Shown here: positions 14,963-23,865 of the stretch, piece after piece
How positions within the stretch are numbered: position 1 is the first letter of the stretch
How the letters are laid out: each line of letters opens with the position of its first letter
NCBI RefSeq assembly: GCF_015776785.2
Contig: NZ_LFMD02000002.1
Location: 2,058,176-2,122,175, forward strand
Length of the DNA: 64,000 bases
Reading direction: 5' to 3'
From: Kitasatospora sp. SUK 42
Lineage (GTDB): Bacteria > Actinomycetota > Actinomycetes > Streptomycetales > Streptomycetaceae
Program-made: the position numbers and the translations under genes
Notes under the pieces: model-generated
Database searches by the model: none
The model's input: the letters and a program-made list of their open reading frames with translations, nothing else
What the model was told of the DNA's origin: nothing

Positions 14963-17314
14963 TTACCGGTTGCCGGAGCGTCCGGTGGTGTCTCCGTGCG
15001 AGGCCGCTCCCCCAGAGGCCTTGCCGGTCCGGTCGCCCTGGCCGTCGCCGCCACGGGCATCATCGCCCTTGGCGACGCCCTTACCGGGCACCGGGGTTCC
15101 GCTTCCGGGCACGAGGGACTGCGCGGGCTTGCGGGTGGTGTCGCTCGGGCCCACCGGGACGGGGGTGGCGACGCCCTGCGGCACGACCTTCTTGTCCGCC
15201 GGGACGGGCGCCGGGACGGACTTGGCCGCGACGCTCGGCGCGACGGCGGCGGGAGCGGTCGGCGCGGACGGGAGCTGCAGGGTGACGGTGCTCTGCAGGG
15301 CGCCCGGGGACACCCAACCGGAGAGCGTACCGGCGTAGGACGAACCGAACCCGGTCGTTCCGATGACCAGCTTCTGAGCAGTTCCGGTCGGCATGGTGGC
15401 CTGGACCTGAACACCGGCCGGCGCGTTGACCGTCACCGTGTTGCCGACCCGGTACGCGGTGACCTGGCCGGAGGCGAGGGCCGTGTTCCAGGCCGCGCGG
15501 CGCTGGAACTCCAGGCCGATCTCGCGCTCGCCGAGGTTCACGATCGGGGTGTTGTCGGCGTGCAGCGACCGGTAGGTGCCGAGGATCTTCTCCAGCACCG
15601 GGTACAGGATGCGGTCCTCGGACAGGTTGGACTGGTGCACGAAGTGCGGCCGGGGGTCGTTGCTCAGCACGTGGCCGAGGTCGATCCGGGCCTCCAGCGG
15701 CACGATGTACGACTGGTAGCCGGTGTTGTCGTCCAGCGGCTGCGGCAGGCACGTGGAGTTGGCGTTGTTCTCGCAGACGCCGCTGCCGCCGTTGGCCTTG
15801 CTGGTGTAGATCCAGTTGTACTCGTCGGTCTCCTCCTTCGCCGTGCCGGCGTTGTAGAAGACGTTCATCGGGTACCGCGGCACGGTCAGCGTGGACGACC
15901 CGACGGCCCGCTGGGCGGGCTCGCGGGAGGCGTCGCTGCCGGTGAACCTGATCCCGTTGGCGGCCAGGGCGGGCGCCAGGTACGGGTTGTCGCTGGTCTC
16001 CTGAGGGGCCGTCAGCAGGCCGGAGTGCTCGCCGGTGACCAGGACCTGCGGGTCGACCTTCAGGCCGTTGGCGGTGGCCCAGTCGAAGTTGTTCTTGATC
16101 TGGGTGGAGATGGTGTTCTGGTCGACCCAGACGGTGGCGCCCGAGGCGTTCTTGCTGCAGCGCCACGGCACCACGGTGACGTCCTGCACGCAGCCCAGGT
16201 ACGGGTGGGTGTAGGTGTGGTTGACCCAGCGGTAGCTGTTCTGATCGGTGATCATCTGGCTGGCCGTCGGGTCCACCGTGGTCTGGTGGTCGGCCTTCCA
16301 GTCCTCGCTGCCGCCTCCGTTGAACACCATGTCCAGCGTGAAGTTGTTGGCGGTCTGCCACTGCTTGAGGTGGTTCGCGTCGTCGACGCTCATCCGGATC
16401 GGGTTGGCGGTGTCCGGGGTGCCGGGCGGGCAGGTGACGTCACCGGGGGTGCACTTGAGGGTGGTGTCCCAGCGGTCGTCGGCCAGGAAGACGTCGTCCA
16501 CGTGCGTGGCGAAGTAGTTGCGGTCGTAACCGAGGTGGACGCCCTGGGTGAGCCAGTCGACCATGCCGCGGGCCAGCAGCCGGTACTGCTGCTGGTACTG
16601 GTTGTAGACGAAGGTGACGACCAGTTCCTTGCGGCCGTCGTGGGTGTACTCGCCGACCAGCGAACCGCGCGCGGTCGAGCCGGGTATCGCCGCGTCGACC
16701 ATCGGGACGAAGGAGGCGCCGGTCGGCAGGGTGGCGAGCGGGGTCGCCAGGTAGCCGTAACTCTCGCTGACCGTCGGGTCGTTGTCCTCGAAGGGGACGT
16801 TTCCCTTGAGGTACCCGAACGGCCCCGCAGTTCCGGCCGTGGTGGTGGCCGCCTGGATTCCGTCGAGGGTTCCGACGAATCCCGGATTCTGGGCGTAGTT
16901 CAGTCCCACGGCCGGGTTGGCCCAGGTGTAGGCGTCGATCTGCCGGACGTTGAAAGCGGCCTCGTAGCCGGCGATCGCGGCCATCTCGGCCGCGCTGTTG
17001 GGGAAGGGGTTTTCATTGGGCAGGACGATGCCCTGGTACTTCCCCCGGGGCTGCCCGTTCACCGTGTCGCTCAGGAAAGCGGAGTTGATGACGGGGCGGT
17101 TGGTGTCATTGAGGCTGACGACCTTGTACGGCGTCCCCTGGCTCTTCAGCTCGGCCGTGATCGCCGCGACGGACGGTCCCCCGTCGTCGATGACCAGGAC
17201 GGTGAGGTCGATCCTGGGCGGCGTGGTGTCGCCGTAGGCCAGGGTGGTCTGCAGGCCACTGGCCAGCAGAACTGCCGCCGCGCAGGCGGCGACTCTTCGG
17301 GTCGCTCGACCCAT
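14963..17314 (-). CDS. Secreted polysaccharide deacetylase, CE18/Agd3-like (PelA deacetylase counterpart)
   Basis: The 783-residue protein has a signal peptide (about 1-27) and a Rossmann-like N-terminal domain (about 35-250). A deacetylase-like (beta/alpha) domain follows, with metal-ligand candidates His271-x-Asp273-Asp274 and His366-x3-His370 (NHTYTHPYLG). Then come a beta-rich region and a Pro/Lys/Gly-rich low-complexity C-terminus (about 700-783). Domain order resembles Agd3 of Aspergillus (CE18) and the deacetylase half of PelA, both of which deacetylate GalNAc polymers. GGGGAGG stands 6 nt before the ATG. It is the promoter-proximal gene of the operon. The family assignment comes from motif order and locus context. 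Confidence 0.75.
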   Translation of the reverse strand: MGRATRRVAACAAAVLLASGLQTTLAYGDTTPPRIDLTVLVIDDGGPSVAAITAELKSQGTPYKVVSLNDTNRPVINSAFLSDTVNGQPRGKYQGIVLPNENPFPNSAAEMAAIAGYEAAFNVRQIDAYTWANPAVGLNYAQNPGFVGTLDGIQAATTTAGTAGPFGYLKGNVPFEDNDPTVSESYGYLATPLATLPTGASFVPMVDAAIPGSTARGSLVGEYTHDGRKELVVTFVYNQYQQQYRLLARGMVDWLTQGVHLGYDRNYFATHVDDVFLADDRWDTTLKCTPGDVTCPPGTPDTANPIRMSVDDANHLKQWQTANNFTLDMVFNGGGSEDWKADHQTTVDPTASQMITDQNSYRWVNHTYTHPYLGCVQDVTVVPWRCSKNASGATVWVDQNTISTQIKNNFDWATANGLKVDPQVLVTGEHSGLLTAPQETSDNPYLAPALAANGIRFTGSDASREPAQRAVGSSTLTVPRYPMNVFYNAGTAKEETDEYNWIYTSKANGGSGVCENNANSTCLPQPLDDNTGYQSYIVPLEARIDLGHVLSNDPRPHFVHQSNLSEDRILYPVLEKILGTYRSLHADNTPIVNLGEREIGLEFQRRAAWNTALASGQVTAYRVGNTVTVNAPAGVQVQATMPTGTAQKLVIGTTGFGSSYAGTLSGWVSPGALQSTVTLQLPSAPTAPAAVAPSVAAKSVPAPVPADKKVVPQGVATPVPVGPSDTTRKPAQSLVPGSGTPVPGKGVAKGDDARGGDGQGDRTGKASGGAASHGDTTGRSGNR

Positions 17315-17729
17315 GGTGATCCTCCCCTTGGTGCAGACGCGGCGCTGCGCGGCGCCTGCCTGCCCGTGTAGCTGTTCGCGGGCAGCAGGCTGCCCGGGCC
17401 CATCCTGGTCGAGGGCCGGCGGTGCCAGTGACCAAAAGGGCGAGAGTGCAGCGAACCTGTTACCAACGTTCATGGCGAAGCCATGGAGGCGCTGATTGTG
17501 ACCGTAACCGGACCGGCGATGCAAATAGTGAATTGAAAATGAAAAACCGGAAGCCGAGTGCTACACCTGGTTACCGACTGCATCCGATCGGGCAGGCGGG
17601 CAGGACACCTACACTGTCGTCGTTGCGCATGACACTCTTGCACATCTCGCCGCGCTACCGGGCAGGTTCATGCAATATCGGGCACCGCTGTGCCATGTGA
17701 CAGTCCGAATATGCAATGGGGGTGCGAGG
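17315..17729. promoter_or_regulatory. Divergent control region of the polysaccharide operon
   Basis: These 415 bp separate the deacetylase gene (minus) from the phosphatase gene (plus). They hold CATGGC-GAA-GCCATG, a perfect inverted repeat at 17471-17485. GTTACC occurs at 17459-17464 and 17570-17575, and its reverse complement region GTAACC at 17504-17509. An AT-rich patch lies at about 17519-17547. These are candidate sites for a regulator and for promoters of both directions. Confidence 0.45.
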
Positions 17730-18611
17730 GTGGCCGATCGGCGAACCGGGGGCGATCGGATCGGGGACGTACGGATTGTTACTGATAAGTCGGATGAAAC
17801 CGGGCTGGTCGGGCGCAGTCTTGGTCTGCGCGGCGCGCTCAACGCTCGTGATCTGGGTGGCTACCTGACGGCCGACGGACGGGTGATTCGTGGTGGTGTG
17901 GCCCTGCGCAGTGATGGCCTGAACCATGTCACCGCCGAGGACCTCGGCCCGCTGGGTGCGCTCGGCCTGCACGGGGTGGTGGACTTGCGCAGCGAGGACG
18001 AGGTCCGCGAAGCAGGCCGGGACCGCCTGCCCGACGACGTCGCCATGCACCACCTGCCGCTGCTGGCAGCGGACTTCGACATCCACGCGACGGTGCACCA
18101 GGCCCTGGCCGACCGCAGCCCGCGCAAGCAGCGCGCCCTGCTCGGCGACGGCCGGGCAGCCGCCATGATGACCGGGCTCTACCGCTGGTTCGTCACCGAC
18201 GAAGTGGCCCGCGAGCGCTTCGCCGCCCTGCTGCGCCTGCTGGCCGTCCCGGGCGGCGTGCCGCTGCTGTTCCACTGCTCGGCCGGCAAGGACCGCACCG
18301 GCTGGGCCGCCGCACTCGTGCTGACCGCCCTGGGTGTCGGCCGCGAGACCGTGACCGCCGACTACCTGCTCACCAACGCGCGCTCCGCCCCGGTGGTCGA
18401 CCGGGCGCTGGACGACTTCGGCAGCCGCGGTCTGATGCGCGAGCCCGAGCTCCTCCTGCCGGTGTTCCGGGCCGACCGCGGCTACCTCGACGCGGCCTTC
18501 GCGGAGGTCCGGGCCGGCTGGGGCGGCTTCGACGCGTTCTGGCGGGAGGGGCTCGGGCTGGACGAGGACGTGCTGACCGGGCTGCGCGCCAACCTCCTGG
18601 ACGGCGACTGA
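17730..18611 (+). CDS. Tyrosine-protein phosphatase (DSP/PtpB type)
   Basis: The 293-residue protein carries the P-loop HCSAGKDRTG at 182-191, with catalytic Cys183 and Arg189. The N-terminal block NARDLGGYLTADGRVIRGG and the RSEDEV segment are typical of the bacterial family 3 tyrosine phosphatases related to PtpB/LipA. These act on phosphotyrosine and often on phosphoinositides. The GTG at 17730 was chosen; an in-frame ATG at 17670 is an alternative and neither has a clear ribosome-binding site. It lies divergently from the polysaccharide operon and convergent with sigN. Confidence 0.85.
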   Translation: MADRRTGGDRIGDVRIVTDKSDETGLVGRSLGLRGALNARDLGGYLTADGRVIRGGVALRSDGLNHVTAEDLGPLGALGLHGVVDLRSEDEVREAGRDRLPDDVAMHHLPLLAADFDIHATVHQALADRSPRKQRALLGDGRAAAMMTGLYRWFVTDEVARERFAALLRLLAVPGGVPLLFHCSAGKDRTGWAAALVLTALGVGRETVTADYLLTNARSAPVVDRALDDFGSRGLMREPELLLPVFRADRGYLDAAFAEVRAGWGGFDAFWREGLGLDEDVLTGLRANLLDGD

Positions 18612-18656
18612 GGTTGAGCCCGGCCGAACCTGGCCGGATCCGGCTGGACCAGGTGC

Positions 18657-19562
18657 TCAGCCCTCGCTGATCAGCCCCTCGCGGAGCTGGGTCAGCGTCC
18701 TGGTGAGCAGCCGGGAGACGTGCATCTGGGAGATCCCGATCTCCTCGCCGATCTGCGACTGGGTGAGGTTCCCGAAGAACCGCAGCATGATGATCCGGCG
18801 CTCGCGCGGCGGCAGCTTGGCGAGCAGCGGCTTGAGCGACTCCCGGTACTCCACGCCCTCCAGGGCGAGGTCCTCGTAACCGAGCCGCTCGGCCAGCGGA
18901 CCCTCGCTGTCCTCCTCGCTGGGGCTGGAGTCCAGCGAGCTGGCGGTGTACGCGTTGCCCACCGCGAGGCCCTCGACCACGTCCTCCTCGCTGACGCCCA
19001 GGCAGGTGGCCAGTTCGGCGACGGTGGGGGAGCGGTCCAGCCGCTGGGACAGGTCGTCCCCGGCCTTGGTGAGCGCCAGCCGCAGCTCCTGGAGCCGCCG
19101 CGGCACCCGGACCGACCAGCTGGTGTCCCGGAAGAAGCGCTTGATCTCGCCGACCACGGTGGGCATCGCGAAGGTGGGGAACTCCACCCCGCGCTCAGGG
19201 TCGAAGCGGTCGATCGCCTTGATCAGGCCGATGGTGCCGACCTGGACGATGTCCTCCATCGGTTCGTTGCGGCTGCGGAAGCGCGCCGAGGCGTACCGGA
19301 CCAGCGGCAGGTTGAGCTCGATCAGGGTGTCGCGGACGTACGTGTGCTCCTCGCTGCCGGGCTCCAGCACGGCCAGCCGCAGGAACAGCGAGCGGGAGAG
19401 CGTCCGGGTGTCCAGCCCGGAGCCGGGCGGCGTCTCCGGTGGTGCCCCGGACCCGGGCTGCTCGGGGGACTCGGCCCGCTGGTGCGGGACCGGGTCCTCG
19501 GCGACCGCCGTGCCCTTGGCTTGACCAGCGTGGATCTCCGCAGTGCCCAGCTCTCCGGACAT
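18657..19562 (-). CDS. sigN: SigB/SigF-family RNA polymerase sigma factor, SigN-like
   Basis: The 301-residue sigma factor has region 2 ([24 protein letters not shown] then [13 protein letters not shown]), region 3 ([12 protein letters not shown]) and region 4 ([37 protein letters not shown]). It lacks region 1.1. Position beside sigF and the phosphatase matches sigN of S. coelicolor, so the name rests mainly on synteny. Such factors are held by anti-sigma factors and act in development or stress. AAGGGGG precedes the ATG. It has a disordered Ser/Pro/Gly-rich N-terminus of about 50 residues. Confidence 0.85.
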   Translation of the reverse strand: MSGELGTAEIHAGQAKGTAVAEDPVPHQRAESPEQPGSGAPPETPPGSGLDTRTLSRSLFLRLAVLEPGSEEHTYVRDTLIELNLPLVRYASARFRSRNEPMEDIVQVGTIGLIKAIDRFDPERGVEFPTFAMPTVVGEIKRFFRDTSWSVRVPRRLQELRLALTKAGDDLSQRLDRSPTVAELATCLGVSEEDVVEGLAVGNAYTASSLDSSPSEEDSEGPLAERLGYEDLALEGVEYRESLKPLLAKLPPRERRIIMLRFFGNLTQSQIGEEIGISQMHVSRLLTRTLTQLREGLISEG

Positions 19563-19707
19563 GCACCCACCCCCTTGTGACTGACAGCTGAACGGGGGCC
19601 GACGCACGGAGGTTCCCGGCGAGGGCCCAACCCCCTCCATACCGGAACACGGTCCACGGCAAACCCGAACGTCGCAACTTGTCACTTCGGGGTAACGCGC
19701 TGCAATC

Positions 19708-20553
19708 TCATTCTTCCCAGGAGTTGCCGGTCCGAAGCCTCGTCAGGATCCGTGAGAGCAGCCGGGAGACGTGCATCTGGGACATCCCCAACTCGGTGCT
19801 GATCTGCGACTGGGTGAGGTTGGCGAAGAACCGCAGCATCACGATCCGCCGCTCCCGCTCGGGGAGTTGGACCAGCAGGTGGCGGACCATGTCACGGTGT
19901 TCGACCTCGGCCAGCGCGGAGTCCTCGTAGCCGAGCCGGTCCAGCAGGGCGAGCCCGCCCTCGTGCTCCTGCGCGGCCTCCAGGGACGCGGCGTTGTAGG
20001 CCCGTCCGGCGTCCAGGCAGGCCCGGACGTCCTCCTCGGGGATCCGCAGGCTGGCGGCGATCTCGGGCACCTTGGGCGCCCGCCCGTGCAGCACCGTCAG
20101 CTCCTCCATCGCACCGCTCACCTGGACCCACAGCTCCTGGAGCCGGCGCGGGACGTGCATGGTGCGGACGTTGTCCCGGAAGTAGCGCTTGATCTCGCCC
20201 AGGATGGTCGGCAGCGCGTAGGTGGGGAACTGGACGCCGCGGCTGGGGTCGAAGCGGTCGATCGCGTTGATCAGGCCGATGGTGCCGACCTGGACGACGT
20301 CCTCCATCGGCTCGCTGCGGCTGCGGAAGCGGGTGGCCGCGTAGCGGACCAGCGGGATGTTCACCTCGATCAGGGCGGCCCGGACCCGCTCCCGCTCGGG
20401 AGTGTTCGGGGGCAGCTCGGCGAGTCGCTCGAACAGCACCCGGGTCAGCGTCCGGACGTCCACGACGGGCCGGCCGCCGGGGCCGCGCAGCCCGTCCGGG
20501 CGGAGCTCGCCGGCCGGGCTGATGATCGCAGCCAGCACCTCGTCCACGGACAC
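19708..20553 (-). CDS. sigF: Late sporulation sigma factor SigF
   Basis: The 281-residue sigma factor contains the blocks [19 protein letters not shown] and [16 protein letters not shown], which mark SigF rather than its paralogue. Region 4 reads [37 protein letters not shown]. SigF in streptomycetes acts in spores and controls wall maturation and pigment. The start is GTG, preceded by GGGAGGGG. It lies 145 bp upstream of sigN on the same strand; the two arose by duplication and share most of regions 2 and 4. Confidence 0.9.
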   Translation of the reverse strand: MSVDEVLAAIISPAGELRPDGLRGPGGRPVVDVRTLTRVLFERLAELPPNTPERERVRAALIEVNIPLVRYAATRFRSRSEPMEDVVQVGTIGLINAIDRFDPSRGVQFPTYALPTILGEIKRYFRDNVRTMHVPRRLQELWVQVSGAMEELTVLHGRAPKVPEIAASLRIPEEDVRACLDAGRAYNAASLEAAQEHEGGLALLDRLGYEDSALAEVEHRDMVRHLLVQLPERERRIVMLRFFANLTQSQISTELGMSQMHVSRLLSRILTRLRTGNSWEE

Positions 20554-20756
20554 GTCACCCCTCCCAATGTCGACAACGGCGGGCCCTGCGGATCGGGTGT
20601 CGTGGCCTGCTGGCCATGTCCGGCAAAACCGGTCATAGCATCACAAGGTGGGCGCAGGTCGGGCAAGCACCCGATGGAGGTGTGTTGGTGGAGTGTTCGA
20701 TCTCCACCGGCCGTGTCGGCGGGGCGCCGCAAGGGTCGTTCCGGGACGGACCAGGA

Positions 20757-20782
20757 AGCCCCGCCCGGCTGGCCGGGCGGGG
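20757..20782. terminator. Hairpin terminator
   Basis: GCCCCGCCCGGC and GCCGGGCGGGGC form a long GC stem just after the stop of the Dabb-domain gene (minus strand). Confidence 0.7.
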
Positions 20783-20817
20783 CGGGACGGTCCGTCCGGG
20801 GGACGGGCCGCGGGGTG

Positions 20818-21111
20818 TCAGACCTCGATGTCGGCGATCACCCAGGTGGCGAACTCGCGCCAGTGGCCCGCCGCGGCCTGGTGGGCCGGGTGGGTCAGGT
20901 AGGCCTGCAGGGCCTCGCGGTCCTCGACCAGGCTGTTGATCGCGTAGTCGTACGCGATGTCCCGCTCGGTGGTGTTCCAGCCGCACTCCCACTCACGGAG
21001 TTCGGGGATCTGCTCGCCGAGCCCGGCGAACGCCTCGGCGCCGGCGAGCACGCGCTCTTCGTCCTTGGCGACGCCTTCGTTGAGCTTGAACAGGACCAGG
21101 TGCCGGATCAC
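20818..21111 (-). CDS. Dabb (stress-responsive A/B barrel) domain protein
   Basis: The 97-residue ferredoxin-like protein begins VIRHLVLFKLNEGV and contains DYAINSLVEDREALQAYLTHPAHQ, both diagnostic of the Dabb family. The conserved His4 and the YLTHPAH segment are present. Function in streptomycetes is unknown; family members form dimeric barrels. GTG at 21111 has GAGGAG 8 nt upstream. Confidence 0.85.
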   Translation of the reverse strand: MIRHLVLFKLNEGVAKDEERVLAGAEAFAGLGEQIPELREWECGWNTTERDIAYDYAINSLVEDREALQAYLTHPAHQAAAGHWREFATWVIADIEV

Positions 21112-21190
21112 GATTGCCGCTCCTCGCGGACGGGGGTAGAGGGTCCCGCCCACCGTAGCGGGTGCCCCGGGGCCGCCTTCAGGGCGTCCG

Positions 21191-21355
21191 CTACTTGATC
21201 AGGCCGGTCATGAAGGTGCCCACCGCCTTGGCCGCGTTCGAGATGCCCTCGAAGCCCAGCTGGACGAGCTGGGCGGACCGGGACGGTGACGTGACGATCG
21301 AATAGAGCACGAAGATGAGCAGGAGGACCATGCCGATCTTCTTCGCCTGCGCCAT
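21191..21355 (-). CDS. Small membrane protein (54 aa)
   Basis: ATG at 21353-21355 is preceded by GGAGGAAGG. The product has one membrane helix near the N-terminus (IGMVLLLIFVLYSIVTSP, about 7-24) and a polar C-terminal half (AQLVQLGFEGISNAAKAV). It has no known domain. Good ribosome-binding site and codon bias support it as a real gene. Confidence 0.7.
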   Translation of the reverse strand: MAQAKKIGMVLLLIFVLYSIVTSPSRSAQLVQLGFEGISNAAKAVGTFMTGLIK

Positions 21356-21797
21356 CGTGACCTTCCTCCCAGCTGTGGGCCGCCGTCATCAGGGTCCCCG
21401 AGCGGTCCGGTAAGGGCAGCTTATCCACCGGACGGGCTATCAAGTGTGCGACGCGTTCGTCCGGCGGGACGAAGGTCCCCGCGAGTGGGGCCTTTCTCCG
21501 GGTGCCCGGATGAGGCCGGGGCGGCAGGATGGATGACGTACCGAGGATCTGGCAGGAATCCCCGGTACGTGGATCCGGAGCCCCCGCTGTGGGACCGGGC
21601 GCCGCGGCATCCCCCCGACGCGGCCCCGGTTGTGGGACTCCGCAGGGGGAGCGGTCAGTCCCCCCGAACCGCTCCCCCCTCCAGGCTCCGTACGAGCCGG
21701 GCAGTGGTGGTCATCAGCCCGGAGTGCGGAGCCTTTCCGCGTTCCGGGGCGCGTCGTGTTCGAGGGCGTGTCGCGTTCGAGGGTGCGTGGAAACGCC
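21356..21797. other. Intergenic region, no gene recognised
   Basis: About 440 bp lie between the small membrane protein and tRNA-Ser. Short imperfect repeats (GTTCGAGGG at about 21758 and 21776) are the only structure I see. Open frames here read through the tRNA and lack plausible starts. Confidence 0.4.
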
Positions 21798-21826
21798 GAA
21801 GGCCCGTCCGGATCGGACGGGCCTTC
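21798..21826 (-). terminator. Terminator of tRNA-Ser(CGA)
   Basis: GAAGGCCCGTCCG and CGGACGGGCCTTC form a perfect 13-bp stem around GAT, 12 bp after the tRNA 3' end. Confidence 0.85.
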
Positions 21827-21837
21827 GGGCTTTCGAG

Positions 21838-21924
21838 CGGTAGCGGTGGGATTCGAACCCACGGTGGAGTTGCCCCCACACACGCTTTCGAGGCGTGCTC
21901 CTTTGGCCGCTCGGACACGCTACC
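21838..21924 (-). tRNA. tRNA-Ser (anticodon CGA)
   Basis: On the minus strand the acceptor arms are GGTAGCG and CGCTACC, the T-arm is GTGGGTTCGAATCCCAC and the variable arm is long. The anticodon CGA corresponds to 21888-21890. CCA is not encoded. Confidence 0.95.
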
Positions 21925-21992
21925 GAGGGGAACTCTACCGGACGGGTGGCGCAGTCACGAAATCCGTATCCCGGAGGGGCCGGTGAGGGGCC

Positions 21993-22520
21993 TCAGCGGT
22001 GGGTCCCGAAGAAGTCGCGCAGCTGCTCGCCGCACTCCTCGGCGAGGACGCCCCAGATCACCTCGGGGCGGTGGTTGAGCCGGCGGTCGCGCATCACGTC
22101 GAAGAGCGAGCCGGCCGCACCGGCCTTCTCGTCGAGGGCGCCGTAGACCACCCGGTCGATCCGGGACAGCACGATGGCGCCGGCGCACATCGTGCAGGGC
22201 TCCAGCGTGACGACCAGCGTGCAGCCGCTGAGCCGCCACTCTCCGAGCTTTCCCGCCGCCTGCCGGATCGCGACCACCTCGGCGTGTGCGGTCGGGTCGC
22301 CGACCGCCTCGCGCTCGTTGTGGCCGCGCCCGAGCACCTCGCCGTCCGGGCCCAGGACGAGCGCCCCGACCGGTACGTCCCCGGTGGCCGGCGCCAGGGC
22401 GGCCTCGGCGATGGCGAGGCGCATCGGCGCCGCCCAGCGGTCGCGGACCGGGTCGGGGCGGACGGGGGCGGGCAGTGGCGGGACGTACGGGACGGTCAGC
22501 GGGGTGGACGCGGGTTGCAT
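21993..22520 (-). CDS. tadA: tRNA-specific adenosine-34 deaminase
   Basis: The 175-residue enzyme has the deaminase zinc motifs His79-Ala-Glu81 (TAHAEVVAI) and Pro108-Cys109-x2-Cys112 (EPCTMCAGA). It converts A34 of tRNA-Arg(ACG) to inosine; two genes for that tRNA are in this window. The N-terminal 30 residues before MRLAIAEAALAP are an extension of weak conservation. ATG 22520 was chosen, but GTG 22553 and ATG 22427 are possible. It lies 51 bp after the TadA-associated gene. Confidence 0.9.
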   Translation of the reverse strand: MQPASTPLTVPYVPPLPAPVRPDPVRDRWAAPMRLAIAEAALAPATGDVPVGALVLGPDGEVLGRGHNEREAVGDPTAHAEVVAIRQAAGKLGEWRLSGCTLVVTLEPCTMCAGAIVLSRIDRVVYGALDEKAGAAGSLFDVMRDRRLNHRPEVIWGVLAEECGEQLRDFFGTHR

Positions 22521-22571
22521 GGCATCCAGTGTCGGGCATCCGGTGGTGGACACCGGTGCGGACCGATCCCG

Positions 22572-23108
22572 CTACCGGACTGCCTCCAGGACCTCTCCGC
22601 AGCCCAGCGCCTCGGCGATCTCCTCCAGGGCGTCGCCCGGCACCGCGCCCTCGCCGCTCAGGGCGAGCAGCTCGTCGCCGGCCAGGCCGAACTCGGTGAG
22701 CAGGTGGGCGTCGCCCAGCGGTCCGACCGGGACGCCGCCGCGGGCGTCCGCGTCCTCGTCGTCCTGGTCCTCGGCCTCCTCGTCCTCGTCGAGGAGGTGG
22801 TCCAGGTCGCCGAACTCGCTCTCGCCGGCCTGGTCTACCAGCTCGTCGGTGAGGACGGAGCCGTAGGAGCTGCGGGCGGCCGCGGCACCGTCCGACACGA
22901 AGATCCGCGGGTCGTCCTCACCGTCCACCCGGACGATGGCGAACCAGGAGTCCTCCTGTTCGATGAAGATCAGGACGCTGTCGTCGTCCTGGGCGGAGTC
23001 GCGGGCCAGATCGGCCAGATCGGCCAGGGTTTCGACGTCGTCGAGCTCCGTCTCGCTCACATCCCACCCGTCCTCGGTGCGAGCAAGCACTGCAGCGAAG
23101 TACGCCAC
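22572..23108 (-). CDS. tRNA adenosine deaminase-associated protein
   Basis: The 178-residue acidic protein starts VAYFAAVLARTEDGWDVSETELDDVE, the hallmark of the actinobacterial family found beside tadA. It contains a long Asp/Glu-rich stretch (about 112-126, HLLDEDEEAEDQDDEDADA). Its function is unknown; constant linkage to tadA suggests a role in tRNA deamination. GTG 23108 has GGGAG 9 nt upstream, which favours it over ATG 23129. Confidence 0.85.
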   Translation of the reverse strand: MAYFAAVLARTEDGWDVSETELDDVETLADLADLARDSAQDDDSVLIFIEQEDSWFAIVRVDGEDDPRIFVSDGAAAARSSYGSVLTDELVDQAGESEFGDLDHLLDEDEEAEDQDDEDADARGGVPVGPLGDAHLLTEFGLAGDELLALSGEGAVPGDALEEIAEALGCGEVLEAVR

Positions 23109-23465
23109 CAGGGACACTCCCAAGATCATCGGTCTCGGCTGTCGGCGCGCTTGGGCGACGCGAAAATCTGGCCGCCCCCGCGCCAGAGGCGGTCCGCTTG
23201 TTCGGACCGTCCCATCGGAATCGTGACAGAAAGCCCGCCCTCGCGGGGGGTGTTCGGCAGCGCGTCTTCGCAGGTCGTGTCGGAAGGCCCGAGCGGCGGA
23301 CGGCGGAACGGCGTCGGTTCCGTCCGAAGCCGGTCGAAATTTGCTCCGAACACCCGTGGGGGCCGCGCCTCGGTCGTCCGGGGGTGCGCAGGGGGCGCTC
23401 CGGGGTCGCTCCGGAGCGGCGTCGGACCGGTGCCGGGGCGGAGCCGGATCCGTGTCGGATCCGTG
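23109..23465. other. Intergenic region with short direct repeats
   Basis: No gene is supported here. GGATCCGTGTC occurs twice in tandem near 23450-23471, just past the stop of the next minus-strand gene. The rest is ordinary high-GC sequence. Confidence 0.4.
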
Positions 23466-23702
23466 TCAGATCCGGAAGGTTCGCATGCGCATCGCTTCGC
23501 GCATCCGCCGCTCCTTGGTCCGCCGGGGCTGGACCCGCTCCCTCAGCTCGCGCGCCTCGGCGAGTTCGCGGAGGAAGACGGCCCGCCGCTTGCGGCGCTC
23601 CGCCTCGGTCTCCGGAGGGTCCTGCGGCGGACCGGCGCGAAGGGGCGCCCCGCCGACGGGCTCCTCCGCCGAGCCGTCCCCGGCGTTCGGGTTGCTCGTC
23701 AT
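23466..23702 (-). CDS. Conserved small charged protein (78 aa)
   Basis: The product is a hydrophilic protein with a strongly charged helical C-terminus (ETEAERRKRRAVFLRELAEA, then RTKERRMREAMRMRTFRI). It has no known domain. Its place between the tadA pair and upp is typical of streptomycetes. The start may be ATG 23702 or ATG 23714; neither has a strong ribosome-binding site. Basic helices could bind nucleic acid, but that is only a possibility. Confidence 0.55.
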   Translation of the reverse strand: MTSNPNAGDGSAEEPVGGAPLRAGPPQDPPETEAERRKRRAVFLRELAEARELRERVQPRRTKERRMREAMRMRTFRI

Positions 23703-23853
23703 AAGACGTGACATTCCCAGAACGGGCGGATTGATACCACAGAAGGCGCTAGCGTCCCGACATCGGCGATGCGTCACGGCGTGTCACCGAAACATCACCC
23801 CGGACGGCGGGCGGTCGTGGCACGGCGTGTCGTACGGGCGTCCAGGACCGGGC

Positions 23854-23859
23854 TAACCT
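23854..23859 (+). promoter_or_regulatory. -10 box of upp
   Basis: TAACCT ends 6 nt before the upp ATG, predicting a leaderless or nearly leaderless mRNA. Confidence 0.5.
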
Positions 23860-23865
23860 CGATAC

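Noticed and set aside
14453..17371. 972-codon plus-strand frame opposite the polysaccharide genes
   Set aside because: It is the antisense shadow of the deacetylase and glycosyltransferase genes, which have signal peptide, motifs and ribosome-binding sites.
23109..23465. Riboswitch before the TadA-associated gene or upp
   Set aside because: No conserved riboswitch core could be recognised; the small GGATCCGTGTC repeat is too short to support one.
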